A stretch of 64,000 bases of DNA from Lewinella sp. IMCC34191 (GTDB lineage Bacteria; Bacteroidota; Bacteroidia; Chitinophagales; Saprospiraceae): contig NZ_QNQZ01000004.1 in NCBI RefSeq assembly GCF_003390935.1, positions 1 to 64,000 on the forward strand. The letters run 5' to 3'. The translations under genes and the position numbers were made by a program. Shown here one piece after another: positions 7,617 through 16,651 of the stretch (position 1 is its first letter; each line of letters starts with the position of its first letter). Below the pieces are notes generated by a model. The model made no database searches, was not told the origin of the DNA, and saw nothing but the letters and a program-made list of their open reading frames with translations.

Positions 7617-8034
7617 AAATTATGTCAATGATGGTCACCATCCGTTGATGGACGACCGCAAGGTAAAAAACGAGCGGGCAATTTACCGGTACTTTACGTT
7701 TAGCTACCGAAAACCGCTTTTTTCTTGTCGGAATGTAATTCCCGACCACTCCCCAATTACCCTGGCGCAAAAGCCCGGCCTGCCTCTCCGATTAAGGAAG
7801 CCAGCAGCTAGCAATCGGAGCACAAGACCGTAGGGTTGATACGTACATCTTGGTGTCCTTTGCAGGGAATTTTGCTGTGCGTGTAAAATCTCTCCGTTGA
7901 GAAACTCGCTCCTCAGTTGTCTATCCGACAATGCCGAGCGTAGACGCAAAAATTGTAAAAACGATCAACAAAACAAAATTTTTATCGGCATCCCGTAAAA
8001 TAAGCCGCCCTATAAAAGCGTCAATACTCTCTGG
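7617..8034. other. Intergenic region between tRNA-like repeats and tatD
   Basis: About 420 bases. The first 45 resemble the tRNA-repeat spacer. Near 7672-7732 an imperfect nested stem (CGGTA/TACCG inside AGCGG/CCGCT) runs into TTTTTT on the + strand and could be a terminator, but no + strand gene precedes it. The remainder shows nothing recognisable. Confidence 0.4.
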
Positions 8035-8826
8035 TCAACTTGATTGCTCCCCCACAAACCGGTCTAGGTCAAATAGTTGCCGGGCATTATGGGTTGTTGT
8101 ATCCGCCACCTCCGCAATCGGGACCTTCCAAAGGTCGGCTATTTTTTTCGCTATTTCGGGTAAATATGCACTTTCATTGCGTTTACCCCGGTACGGCGTG
8201 GGAGCAAGATACGGCGCATCCGTCTCTAAAAGCAACCGATCGCGCGGCGCTGCCCGGATTACCCCCTCTAATCCACCGTTCTTAAAGGTGGCCACTCCGC
8301 CGATACCCAGGTAAAAGCCTAAAGCAATCGCCCTTTCGGCCTGCGCTTCCGTACCCGTGAAGCAATGAAAGACACCGCGCAGCCTGGGGTCGTCCATTTC
8401 CGCTATCAATTCCAGGAGGTTATCGATGGCATCTCGCGCGTGAATACTGATGGGTAGATCGTATTCCACCGCCCACGCACACTGCCGTTTAAAAGCATCC
8501 TCCTGTTGCCGGCGATAGCTCTTATCCCAGTATAAATCCATACCGATCTCGCCGATGGCTACCCACTGCCTTTGGTCGAGATACCGTCGCACGGCCTCCA
8601 ACTCCTCCTCATAGTCCTCCTTGACGCTGACGGGATGCAATCCGATCATGGCCAGACAAAACCCCGCCTCCTCCTTCTCCAGGGCCAGCATGGCGTCGTG
8701 AGTACTCCTATCTATTGCCGGTAAAAGGGCCAACTCAACACCCCGGTCTTTCGCCCGGGTAATGGCGGCTTCCCGGTCCCCGTCAAATTTGGTGCTATAC
8801 AGGTGGGTGTGGGTATCGATGAACAT
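8035..8826 (-). CDS. tatD: TatD family metal-dependent hydrolase (DNase)
   Basis: A 263-residue TIM-barrel hydrolase of the TatD family. The metal-binding HxH is at the N-terminus (FIDTHTHLYS, His6/His8), the glutamate is in AIGEIGMDLYWD, and the later histidines and aspartate are in SIHARDA, FHCFTG and LLETDAPYLAP. TatD enzymes are Mg/Mn-dependent 3'-5' exonucleases acting on DNA or RNA in the cytoplasm. The length is standard. It is divergent from the RNase HI gene with about 50 bp between starts, so the two promoters must lie close together. Confidence 0.95.
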   Translation of the reverse strand: MFIDTHTHLYSTKFDGDREAAITRAKDRGVELALLPAIDRSTHDAMLALEKEEAGFCLAMIGLHPVSVKEDYEEELEAVRRYLDQRQWVAIGEIGMDLYWDKSYRRQQEDAFKRQCAWAVEYDLPISIHARDAIDNLLELIAEMDDPRLRGVFHCFTGTEAQAERAIALGFYLGIGGVATFKNGGLEGVIRAAPRDRLLLETDAPYLAPTPYRGKRNESAYLPEIAKKIADLWKVPIAEVADTTTHNARQLFDLDRFVGEQSS

Positions 8827-8863
8827 TTGCGGGTAGATGCCTGGTAGGCTTAATTTTGGTGTA

Positions 8864-8871
8864 TACCTTCA
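8864..8871 (+). promoter_or_regulatory. -7-like element TACCTTCA
   Basis: TACCTTCA lies 5 nt before the ATG at 8877, with nearly the same spacing as the element before the gene at 211. It supports ATG 8877 over the upstream GTG at 8856. Confidence 0.4.
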
Positions 8872-8876
8872 CGCCC

Positions 8877-9524
8877 ATGGCGAAAAAGAAGTACTACGTC
8901 GTCTGGATGGGGCACCGGCCGGGCATTTATACCGACTGGGAATCCGCCAAACAGCAGATTGAGGGTTACAAAGGCGCAAAGTATAAAGGCTTTCCCGATC
9001 GGGCACAGGCCGAGGCCGCTTTTCGCAAGGGCTTCGGTTCCTATCTCCAAAACAGCCTCAACGCGTCAGGCAAGAAGTCCACCCGCAAAGCTTCCGCCAC
9101 TATCGCCGGTACCGATAAGATCCTAAGCAAAAGCATTAGCGTAGACGCCGCCTGCTCCGGCAACCCCGGCAAATTGGAATACCAGGGCGTCACCACTGCG
9201 GGCGCCAAACGCCTCTTCCACCGCGCCTTCCCGCTGGGAACGAACAACATCGGTGAGTTTCTGGCCCTGGTCCACGCCCTGGCCTTCCTGCAAAAACAGA
9301 ACCAGCCCGAACTGCCCATATACAGCGACTCCAAGATCGCCATCGGCTGGGTCTACAAAGGCAAATGCAAGACTACCCTGCCCCGCAACGCCAAAACCGC
9401 CGAGCTGTACGACCTGATCGATCGCGCCGAAGGCTGGCTCAAGCAGAACCCCATCACCAACCCCATCTACAAGTGGAAAACAAAGGTATGGGGCGAGATA
9501 CCCGCCGACTTCGGCCGGAAATGA
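8877..9524 (+). CDS. rnhA: Viroplasmin/ribonuclease HI fusion protein
   Basis: A 215-residue protein with an N-terminal viroplasmin (caulimovirus-type RNA/DNA-binding) domain at about residues 3-50 (YYVVWMGHRPGIYTDW ... GFPDRAQAEAAF) and a C-terminal RNase H fold. Active-site acidic residues are visible in SVDAACSGNPG (Asp), NNIGEFLALVHAL (Glu) and IYSDSKIAIGW (Asp). It should cleave RNA in RNA-DNA hybrids. I start it at ATG 8877 rather than GTG 8856, because the promoter-like element TACCTTCA overlaps the longer version and MAKKKYYVV is the expected family start. Confidence 0.93.
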   Translation: MAKKKYYVVWMGHRPGIYTDWESAKQQIEGYKGAKYKGFPDRAQAEAAFRKGFGSYLQNSLNASGKKSTRKASATIAGTDKILSKSISVDAACSGNPGKLEYQGVTTAGAKRLFHRAFPLGTNNIGEFLALVHALAFLQKQNQPELPIYSDSKIAIGWVYKGKCKTTLPRNAKTAELYDLIDRAEGWLKQNPITNPIYKWKTKVWGEIPADFGRK

Positions 9525-9643
9525 TCCGCTAAACGGACAAAGCAAGTTTCTCTCTACCAGGCCCGAAAGGTGCCTTTACCCGCAAGCGAGCACAGCGAGC
9601 TTGCCTCTACCGCGACCGTAGGGAGCTCTACCTACCCCCTACC

Positions 9644-10201
9644 CTACCCCCGAACAAACTTCATCCGGTACTTCAGCTCCACGTCCCCCTTCCGGATCTT
9701 TTCCAGCTTCCGCTTGACCATTCGCTTTTTGAGCGGCGACAGTAATTCCGTAAAAAGTATGCCATCGATGTGGTCGTACTCATGCTGAATGACCCGGGCG
9801 TTCATGCCGGTAAAGGTGCGGGTATGCTTTTCGAAGGTCTCGTCCTGGAAGGTCAGCGTAATCTCTTCCGGCCGATCTACATCGCCGGAGACGTCCGGAA
9901 TGCTCAGACAGCCTTCGGAATAACTACAGTCGTCACCCGCCTCCTCTATGATTTCGGCATTGATAAACACCTGACGGATGCCTTTGTCTTCCTCTCCCTC
10001 GGCCTGCATGGGTGCGCTGTCCACGATGAAGAGGCGAATACTCTTCCCGATCTGCGGAGCGGCAAGCCCCACACCGTTCGCCTCCTCCATGGTCTCCCAC
10101 ATATCGGCGATTAGCTTGTCCAGTTCGGGATAATCCTTATCGATGGGCTCGGCCACCTTTTTCAGTACCGGTTGCCCGTAGGCGTAGATCGGTAGAATCA
10201 T
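9644..10201 (-). CDS. def: Peptide deformylase
   Basis: A 185-residue peptide deformylase with all three signature motifs: GVGLAAPQIG, EGCLSIP with the metal-ligand cysteine, and QHEYDHIDG with the two metal-ligand histidines. It removes the formyl group from nascent N-terminal methionine and is normally essential. It is the last gene of a minus-strand run that begins with a TetR regulator and an RND efflux system, 37 nt after ruvX. The downstream 120 bp contain small inverted repeats but no convincing T-run terminator. Confidence 0.97.
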   Translation of the reverse strand: MILPIYAYGQPVLKKVAEPIDKDYPELDKLIADMWETMEEANGVGLAAPQIGKSIRLFIVDSAPMQAEGEEDKGIRQVFINAEIIEEAGDDCSYSEGCLSIPDVSGDVDRPEEITLTFQDETFEKHTRTFTGMNARVIQHEYDHIDGILFTELLSPLKKRMVKRKLEKIRKGDVELKYRMKFVRG

Positions 10202-10238
10202 TACTTCAGAATTTGTGTTAGGGCGGTGTGCGCCAAAG

Positions 10239-10649
10239 CTACTTTCTTTCTGTTAGAAAGTCTTGCAGAATGAGGGTCGCCGCTATACGGTCAACCTCCT
10301 GTTTATCGCGCCGGCGCTTCTTTTTCATTCCCATGGCCAGCATGCTCTCCCGGGCGCGCCGGCTGCTCATGTACTCGTCCTGCCGGTGCAAGGCCAATGC
10401 GGGAAACTGCTTTTGCACCTTTCGCTCGAAACCCAGAATCTCCTGCTGGATGGGATTAGCGGCCTGGTCATCGTCGAGCGATTCACCAACGACCAGGTCG
10501 CTCACCTCTTCCCGTTGCAGATACTCCTCCAGCCACGATAGTAAGCGGTGGGTAGGTACTGTTTCCAAGCCCGTCGCGATGATCTGGAGCGGATCGGTCA
10601 CGGCGATCCCGCACTTCTTACGACCGTAGTCAATGCAGAGAATACGCAC
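10239..10649 (-). CDS. ruvX: Putative pre-16S rRNA nuclease YqgF/RuvX
   Basis: A 136-residue RNase H-like nuclease of the YqgF family. The N-terminal strand ILCIDYGRKKCGIAVTD holds the first catalytic aspartate, VVGESLD the conserved glutamate region, and QDEYMSSRRA with DRIAATLILQDF the C-terminal elements. Family members mature the 5' end of 16S rRNA. The open frame extends 61 codons further upstream but overlaps the RND pump gene; the GTG at 10649, three bases after that gene's stop, gives the normal family length and start. Confidence 0.92.
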   Translation of the reverse strand: MRILCIDYGRKKCGIAVTDPLQIIATGLETVPTHRLLSWLEEYLQREEVSDLVVGESLDDDQAANPIQQEILGFERKVQKQFPALALHRQDEYMSSRRARESMLAMGMKKKRRRDKQEVDRIAATLILQDFLTERK

Positions 10650-10651
10650 GC

Positions 10652-13600
10652 CTAAGTTGTTTCCAGTTGTAATTCTTCGGTTTCCTCCTCCCGGTGGCTG
10701 TACCTGGCAACCGTACGCCGGAGCCCCCGGCGGGACTTGTACAGCAACCACAGCATCACGGGAACGACGACCAGCGTAAGGAAGGTCGCGAATACGAGAC
10801 CATAGATAACCGTCCAGGCCATCGGCCCCCACAGGGCGGTGTTATCACCGCCGATGAAGAGGCGTCCGTCCCAGTTAGCTACGAAGCTGAAGAAATCGAA
10901 GTTGAAGCCAATGGCCAGCGGGATCAGGCCTAAGACCGTCGTGATCGCGGTCAGCAATACGGGCCGTAAACGGGTGGCACCACCTTCAATGATAGCATCG
11001 CGGATGTCGCTGAGTTCGAGTTCGGAGATTTTCTCCAGCCCCTGCTCATCGACCTTTTCCCGCATCAACAGCGTCGTATAGTCGATCAGTACGATAGCGT
11101 TGTTTACCACTACCCCGGCCAGGGAGATGATACCCACGCCCGTGAAAACCACGGAGAAGGTACCGCCGAAGAAGAAGTAGCCCAATAGTACGCCGATGGT
11201 CGACAGGATCACCGAAGTGAGAATGATAAAGGGCGAACTGATGCTGTTGAACTGCGCTACGATGATGATAAAGATCAGGAAAAGCGCGAAGACGAAGGCT
11301 CCGAGCAGGAAGCCTACGTCCTCCTGTTGCTGTTGCTGCTCTCCGGTAAATTCGTAGTTGAATCCCTGGGGTAGGTCATAACTCTGTAGGGCTTCGTCAA
11401 TCTGCGGAATAATATCGTTGGCCGTATATCCATCCAGGACGTTGGAACTGATCGTGATGACACGGTCCAGGTCCTTTCGTTTGATGGCGCTGTACGTGGA
11501 ACTGTAGTTTACGTCAGCGACGGTACTGATGGGCACCTGGGTAATTCGCCCGTTGGACGGGTCACGGAAGGTGATGCGCTGATCGAGCAGATTGGATACC
11601 TGGTTCCGCTCCGCCTCATTAAGGCGAATGACAATGGGGTATTCATCCTCTCCGATCTTGTAGGTACTGATCTCCTTGCCGTATACAGATGTCCGTAGGG
11701 CCGTGGCGATCTGGGCCGTAGACAGACCGTACCGCCGGGCGGCTTCGCGATTGACGGACACCAGCAGCTCGGGTTTACCCAGCTTGATGTCTGCCGTCAG
11801 TTCCTCGATGCCGGGTATACCCTGCCGGTTGATGTAGTTGATGACGTCATCACCGAGAGGAACCAGGCGTTCGACGTTGTCGCCCGTGATTTCCAGGTTG
11901 ATCGGTTTACCGGTGGCCGGGCCGCTGGCATTCTGGTCGACACTGACTTTCACGCCGGGAATGCCCCGCACGGTCTGGCGGATTTCTTCCATGACGTCGG
12001 TCGTGCTGATGCCGTTCCGCTCCCGGAAGGGGACGAAGGTGACCGTAAGCCGTGCTTTATTCGGGGTTACGCCGGGCTCCGGTGGACGGTTAGGGTCGGA
12101 GGTGTTCTCCCCGACCTGGGTCAGTACGGCCTCGACGATGTCATCGTAAGGCTTCAGCATTTCGAGAAGTCGCTCCTCCAGTGTCCGGGCCACCTCATTG
12201 GTAGCCTGAATGTCCGACCCGAGGGGTAATTCCACGAAGGCATTGACGTACAACGGGTCCGCCTTCGGGAAAAAGGTGATCTGCGGTGGTTTCCAGGCGG
12301 TCAGCAGGAGGGCCAGCACCAACAACAGAATGGTACCGGTAAACATGGTCTTGCTGTACCGCAGGGCAAAACCGACAAAGCGATTGTACTTCATCTCCAA
12401 CCACGGGAGGAAACGGTCCTGAAAGGTGAATGCGGCCGGCCGAACGAAAAAGAAGTACACCAGCGTGGTCACGGTGGCAATCACCATCAGGTTGAACAAC
12501 CAAGTGACGCCGAACAGCAAGCCCAACAGACCTACCACCATCAATCCGGCCGCCGTAAAGAGCGTGGTGCGGACCTTGCGCTTGCGACCGGCCGGAGTGA
12601 GTGCCCGCTTATCCACCTTCATGAAGTAGGTAGCGAAAACGGGGTTGATGACCAATGCTACGATAAGGGAACTGGTGAGGACCAGGATCAGGGTTATCGG
12701 AAAGTATTTCATGAATTCCCCTACGATCCCCGGCCAGATGGCCAACGGGAGAAAGGCGGCGAGCGTAGTAGCCGTAGAAGCGATAATGGGCCAGGCCACC
12801 TCACCGGCACCGAACTTCGCGGCCCGGTCGGACACCTCGCCCAACTGCATATAGCGGTAAATATTCTCGACGATTACGATCCCGTTGTCCACCAGTAATC
12901 CGAGTGCCAGGATAAGGGCGAAAAGCACGACGATATTCAGGGTCACGCCGGTTAGCCAGATCCACAAGATACCCATCAGCATGGACAGGGGTATCGCCAT
13001 ACCTACGAACAAAGCGTTGCGCAGTCCTAAGAAGAAAAGCAGGACGACAACCACGAGAATTACCCCGCTGATGATGCTATTCTCCAGGTTTTCTACCTGG
13101 TCGCGGGTGTTGGTGGATTGGTCGTTGAAGAAGGTGATACTGAGGTCCTGGGGAAGCTCCGCCTGGACGTCCTCCACCGTCTGTTTGATCATGTCGGAGG
13201 TACTCAGCAGATTCTCTCCCGTTTTCTTGATCACCTCCAGGCTGATGACCGGGAGGCCGTCGGCGCGGGCGATACTGGTGGGATCCTCGTATCCGAATTC
13301 CACCTCCGCGACATCGCGCAGGTAAACCAGTCGCTGGTTCTCGCGCTTGATGACGGTGTTGGAAAGTTCTTCCGCATCTGCGAACTCGCCCATTACCCGG
13401 ATGGCCCGGCGCACGCCGTTGTTGATGATCTCGCCGCCGGAGAGCGTCAGGTTTTCTCCCGCGATGGCATTCTCGATATCGCTAAAGCTGATCTGTAGGC
13501 TTTCCATCGTGCGGACATCCACCGCGATTTCGATCTCGCGGTCCTGGACTCCTTTGAGGTTCACCGCGCTGACGCCGTCGACGTCTTCGAGCTCGTCCTC

Positions 13601-14104
13601 CATATGCTCGGCGTAGCGCCGCAGTTCATCGGGCGGATAGTCACCGCTTACATTAATGGTGATAATGGGGATCTTAGCCGTATTGACCTCCTGCACCACG
13701 GGGTCCGTATCGAGATCAGAGGGAAGCTCGGGGCGAGCCAGGTCCAGTGCGTCCTTGACGCGCCGGGTGGCCTCCTCCACTACTTCGTCCGAATTGAATT
13801 CAACGGTGATGACCGAAAAATCCTGAATGCTGGTCGACTGGATAGTCTTCACCCCGTCGACGCTCTGGAGTTCCTTCTCGAGCGGGCGCGTGATGAGACT
13901 TTCGATATCCGCCGCCGAGTTACCGAAGTACGGCGTATTGACGAAGACGGTAGGTAGGTCAACCTCGGGAAATTGTTCCTTGGGTACCTGAACGTAGGCG
14001 TAGAGGCCGAAGATCATGATCATGATCGCCAGCAGGAATACACTGGTTCCGTTCTCTACCGCCAGATTGGTGAGCCCGAAGGTTCGTTTCTGCTGCTTAG
14101 CCAT
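10652..14104 (-). CDS. RND family efflux transporter, inner-membrane pump
   Basis: A 1150-residue RND pump of the AcrB/HAE1 type with 12 TM helices, two large periplasmic loops and a duplicated architecture. Recognisable parts are the N-terminal AVENGTSVFLLAIMIM helix, the TM4 motif LALGLLVDNGIVIVENIYRY and the second-half ISLAGVVVNNAIVLIDYT. It would drive proton-coupled export through the TolC-like channel encoded upstream. The frame is open up to 14149, but ATG 14104 (MAKQQKRTFGL) overlaps the adaptor's stop by 8 nt and is the likelier start. Substrate unknown. Confidence 0.95.
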   Translation of the reverse strand: MAKQQKRTFGLTNLAVENGTSVFLLAIMIMIFGLYAYVQVPKEQFPEVDLPTVFVNTPYFGNSAADIESLITRPLEKELQSVDGVKTIQSTSIQDFSVITVEFNSDEVVEEATRRVKDALDLARPELPSDLDTDPVVQEVNTAKIPIITINVSGDYPPDELRRYAEHMEDELEDVDGVSAVNLKGVQDREIEIAVDVRTMESLQISFSDIENAIAGENLTLSGGEIINNGVRRAIRVMGEFADAEELSNTVIKRENQRLVYLRDVAEVEFGYEDPTSIARADGLPVISLEVIKKTGENLLSTSDMIKQTVEDVQAELPQDLSITFFNDQSTNTRDQVENLENSIISGVILVVVVLLFFLGLRNALFVGMAIPLSMLMGILWIWLTGVTLNIVVLFALILALGLLVDNGIVIVENIYRYMQLGEVSDRAAKFGAGEVAWPIIASTATTLAAFLPLAIWPGIVGEFMKYFPITLILVLTSSLIVALVINPVFATYFMKVDKRALTPAGRKRKVRTTLFTAAGLMVVGLLGLLFGVTWLFNLMVIATVTTLVYFFFVRPAAFTFQDRFLPWLEMKYNRFVGFALRYSKTMFTGTILLLVLALLLTAWKPPQITFFPKADPLYVNAFVELPLGSDIQATNEVARTLEERLLEMLKPYDDIVEAVLTQVGENTSDPNRPPEPGVTPNKARLTVTFVPFRERNGISTTDVMEEIRQTVRGIPGVKVSVDQNASGPATGKPINLEITGDNVERLVPLGDDVINYINRQGIPGIEELTADIKLGKPELLVSVNREAARRYGLSTAQIATALRTSVYGKEISTYKIGEDEYPIVIRLNEAERNQVSNLLDQRITFRDPSNGRITQVPISTVADVNYSSTYSAIKRKDLDRVITISSNVLDGYTANDIIPQIDEALQSYDLPQGFNYEFTGEQQQQQEDVGFLLGAFVFALFLIFIIIVAQFNSISSPFIILTSVILSTIGVLLGYFFFGGTFSVVFTGVGIISLAGVVVNNAIVLIDYTTLLMREKVDEQGLEKISELELSDIRDAIIEGGATRLRPVLLTAITTVLGLIPLAIGFNFDFFSFVANWDGRLFIGGDNTALWGPMAWTVIYGLVFATFLTLVVVPVMLWLLYKSRRGLRRTVARYSHREEETEELQLETT

Positions 14105-15317
14105 TCGTCGTGGAGTTTTGTCCGGCAACCCGGGTGGTGGATTGGCCAAGATCGATGGGCTGCCCGTCGGTGAGTCCGCGGCCGCCCGTCGTGATGATGC
14201 GGGTTCCGACCGTGAGCCCGTCCGTAATCACCGCTTGGTTATTGTAAGTGCGTCCCGTCTTGACGTAGGTTTTGCGGGCTACCAGGTCGCCGTCCTCGTC
14301 TTCGGCCGTGAATACGAACCGCTGACCGTCGACATCCTGCTGGATGTAGTCCTGGCTAAGCACGATCTGTTCCTGTGCCTGATAGTCCAGGATTTCCACC
14401 TCAGCCAGTAGGTTGGCCTTCAGGTCATCGACGTATTGCCGCGGAACGTCCACCTCCACCTCGAAGGTGCGGTTGGCGGCGTCTACGGTACGGCCGATGC
14501 GGGTAATGGGCGCATCAAACTCCACGCCCGCCGCCGGAACGCGGATCTTGACCCGGTCCCGCAGCTTAACGCGGGAAAGCAAGCCCTCAGGGGCATCCGC
14601 CACCACCTGCAAATCATTGGTGCTGATGATCGACAGTACCGGAGCCCCCGGGGCGGCATTCTCGCCGGTGCGTAGCATCACCTGGTCTACCGTCCCGGTC
14701 AGGGGGGCGTATACGTTCCGCTTGTTGGCCTGCACGTCGATCGATTTGATCTGCTGCTGAATGCGCTCGTAGTTATTCTTCGCCTGCAGGTACTGGATCT
14801 CGGAACCGATATTCTGATCCCACAAATTTTGCTGCCGCTCGTAAACGGTTTTAGCGAGTTCGGCGGCGGTTTCCAGCTCGGCGCGTTGCGTTTCGGTCCC
14901 CTCTACGTCGAGTACGGCGACCAGCTGTCCCTTCCGGATGGGATCACCTTCCTCGAAATTCATCCGCAGGATGCGGCCGGGAATTTCGGGGGTAGCCATG
15001 GCACTCTCCGCGGCACGCACGGTGGCCTGTACTTCGGCGTAGTTGGTGAAGCTGGAGGTATCTATGGTTTCGTAGGAAACCAGCGTAGCATTCGGTGCGA
15101 AGCTCGGATCGATCTCGGCCAGCCGGCCTTCCAGGTCCTCGACTTCCCGGGTGAGCTCGCGAAGTTCGGCACGCCGGGTTTTAAGCGCTTCCTGGATCTC
15201 TTCGGAGGTTTGCGGATTCGCATCTTCCTCGGAGGAGCCACAGGCGACCAGCAGGAAGGAAAAGCACAGAAGCGGAAGAAAGCGCTGCATGGGGATATAC
15301 GTATTTAAAGTTTTCAT
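14097..15317 (-). CDS. RND efflux periplasmic adaptor (membrane-fusion lipoprotein)
   Basis: A 406-residue membrane-fusion protein with a lipoprotein signal (lipobox LLVACGSS, Cys26), a coiled-coil hairpin at about residues 35-75 and 120-200, a lipoyl/barrel-sandwich domain (IPGRILRMNFEEGDPIRKGQLVAVLD ... APLTGTVDQVMLRTGE) and beta-barrel domains towards the C-terminus. It would bridge the RND pump and TolC across the periplasm. Its ATG overlaps the TolC stop codon as ATGA, indicating translational coupling; an alternative start at Met10 (15290) also gives a good signal peptide. Confidence 0.94.
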   Translation of the reverse strand: MKTLNTYIPMQRFLPLLCFSFLLVACGSSEEDANPQTSEEIQEALKTRRAELRELTREVEDLEGRLAEIDPSFAPNATLVSYETIDTSSFTNYAEVQATVRAAESAMATPEIPGRILRMNFEEGDPIRKGQLVAVLDVEGTETQRAELETAAELAKTVYERQQNLWDQNIGSEIQYLQAKNNYERIQQQIKSIDVQANKRNVYAPLTGTVDQVMLRTGENAAPGAPVLSIISTNDLQVVADAPEGLLSRVKLRDRVKIRVPAAGVEFDAPITRIGRTVDAANRTFEVEVDVPRQYVDDLKANLLAEVEILDYQAQEQIVLSQDYIQQDVDGQRFVFTAEDEDGDLVARKTYVKTGRTYNNQAVITDGLTVGTRIITTGGRGLTDGQPIDLGQSTTRVAGQNSTTNG

Positions 15318-16642
15318 CGGCCGAGGGCTATATAGAGGTCTTCTTTGGCGACCAGGGTGTCATAGAGTGCGTTGAGGTAATTGGCCTGTGCTTCGTAAAG
15401 CTGCTGTTCGGCCTGGACGACTTCGATGCTGCTGCCCACGCCTTCGCGGTACTTAATCTGCGTCGTTTCGTAAATGCGTTGGGCCAGCTCCTGATTCTGA
15501 CGGGTATTCTCCAGGCGATCGCGGGCGGCGTTGAACGAGCCGCGGGCGTTGCGGACCTCGAGGTCGATACTGCGAACCAGATCGTCCCGCTGGTTGACCA
15601 CTTTTTCCTTGTCGAGGCGGGCACGTTCCAGTCGGGAAGCCCGGCCACCGAAATCGTAGATCGGGATATTCGCCGATACGCCCAGCAGCACGGTTGGTGC
15701 CCAGAAGCCGTCGTCAAAACTATCCCCCTGATACTGGTACTGGCCGGAAGCGACGGCACTCAGCCGTGGGAGGTAGGCCGCCTTTTGCAGGTCGATGTTG
15801 AGATCCTGTAACCGCAGGGTTTGATCAAGGAGCCGCACTTCGCTGCGCTGTTGGTAGGGAACATCACTGGTCAGGGCAGCGGACTCCACCTCGATCTCCA
15901 GTTCATCGAGATCTTCGGAGACCTCCAATTCCTGGCTTTCCGGGTAGTTGAGCGCGAATTTTAATGCTCTCAGCGCATTTTCACGCTGTTGCTCGAGGTC
16001 GTTGCGGGTGCTCCGCAAGTTATTCAGGCTGAGCACCAAGCGGTCGACGTCTAGCTGCTCCACGAAGCCGGCCTCGTACTGCGCCTCCGTTTCGCTCAGG
16101 AGCTGCTCCAGGTTACGGATGTTGCGGCTGACGATCTCGATGTTAGTTGACGTAAGCAAGACGGGGAAGTAGCTCTGGGTTACCTGGTTGCGCACCTGCC
16201 GCTCGGCATCCTCAAGCTGGAGATTGAAATAGTCACTGCTAGCCCGGGCCGCCCGCAAACCCACGAAGAAGGAGCCGTCGAAGAGCATACCGCTCACGTT
16301 GAGGCCGCCGGTGAAGTTGTTCTTCCGCTGAAAAGCGATGCCGTCCGGCGCGGGGGCGTTGGGGTCCGGATTCAGCGCCGCGAACGCTTCCGGCAACGGG
16401 AGTACGGGGACCTTGATGTAGCGGGTGTAGTCCAGGGCCGCCGAAATCTGCGGCAGACCGGTGCTGAGCTGCTCGCGGACGTTCTGCTCCGCGTCCAATA
16501 TGTTTACCCGCGCGTTGCGTATGCTGTTGCTATTCTCATAAGCATAATTCACCGCATCCTGCAGGGAAAATACCGGAGGATTGGCCTGCTGCGCCAGCAT
16601 TCCAGCCGACGCCAACAGAAGGGGTATGATTAAGAATTTCAT
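15314..16642 (-). CDS. TolC family outer-membrane efflux protein
   Basis: A 442-residue TolC-family protein with a cleavable signal peptide (MKFLIIPLLLASAGMLAQQ) and two OEP repeats rich in long amphipathic helices. The family's typical helix YENSNSIRNARVNILDAEQNV is recognisable near residue 33. It forms the outer-membrane exit duct of the tripartite RND pump encoded just downstream. It lies 9 nt after the TetR regulator and overlaps the adaptor gene by 4 nt, so all belong to one operon. Confidence 0.94.
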   Translation of the reverse strand: MKFLIIPLLLASAGMLAQQANPPVFSLQDAVNYAYENSNSIRNARVNILDAEQNVREQLSTGLPQISAALDYTRYIKVPVLPLPEAFAALNPDPNAPAPDGIAFQRKNNFTGGLNVSGMLFDGSFFVGLRAARASSDYFNLQLEDAERQVRNQVTQSYFPVLLTSTNIEIVSRNIRNLEQLLSETEAQYEAGFVEQLDVDRLVLSLNNLRSTRNDLEQQRENALRALKFALNYPESQELEVSEDLDELEIEVESAALTSDVPYQQRSEVRLLDQTLRLQDLNIDLQKAAYLPRLSAVASGQYQYQGDSFDDGFWAPTVLLGVSANIPIYDFGGRASRLERARLDKEKVVNQRDDLVRSIDLEVRNARGSFNAARDRLENTRQNQELAQRIYETTQIKYREGVGSSIEVVQAEQQLYEAQANYLNALYDTLVAKEDLYIALGR

Positions 16643-16651
16643 GGGGAGTGA

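Noticed and set aside
7300..7620. CRISPR-like array or group I intron
   Set aside because: Two long units derived from tRNA-Ser, not short repeats with unique spacers; the 35-nt insert is too short for a self-splicing intron and the 3' half is damaged.
10650..10832. N-terminal extension of RuvX
   Set aside because: It overlaps the RND pump gene; the GTG at 10649 gives normal family length.
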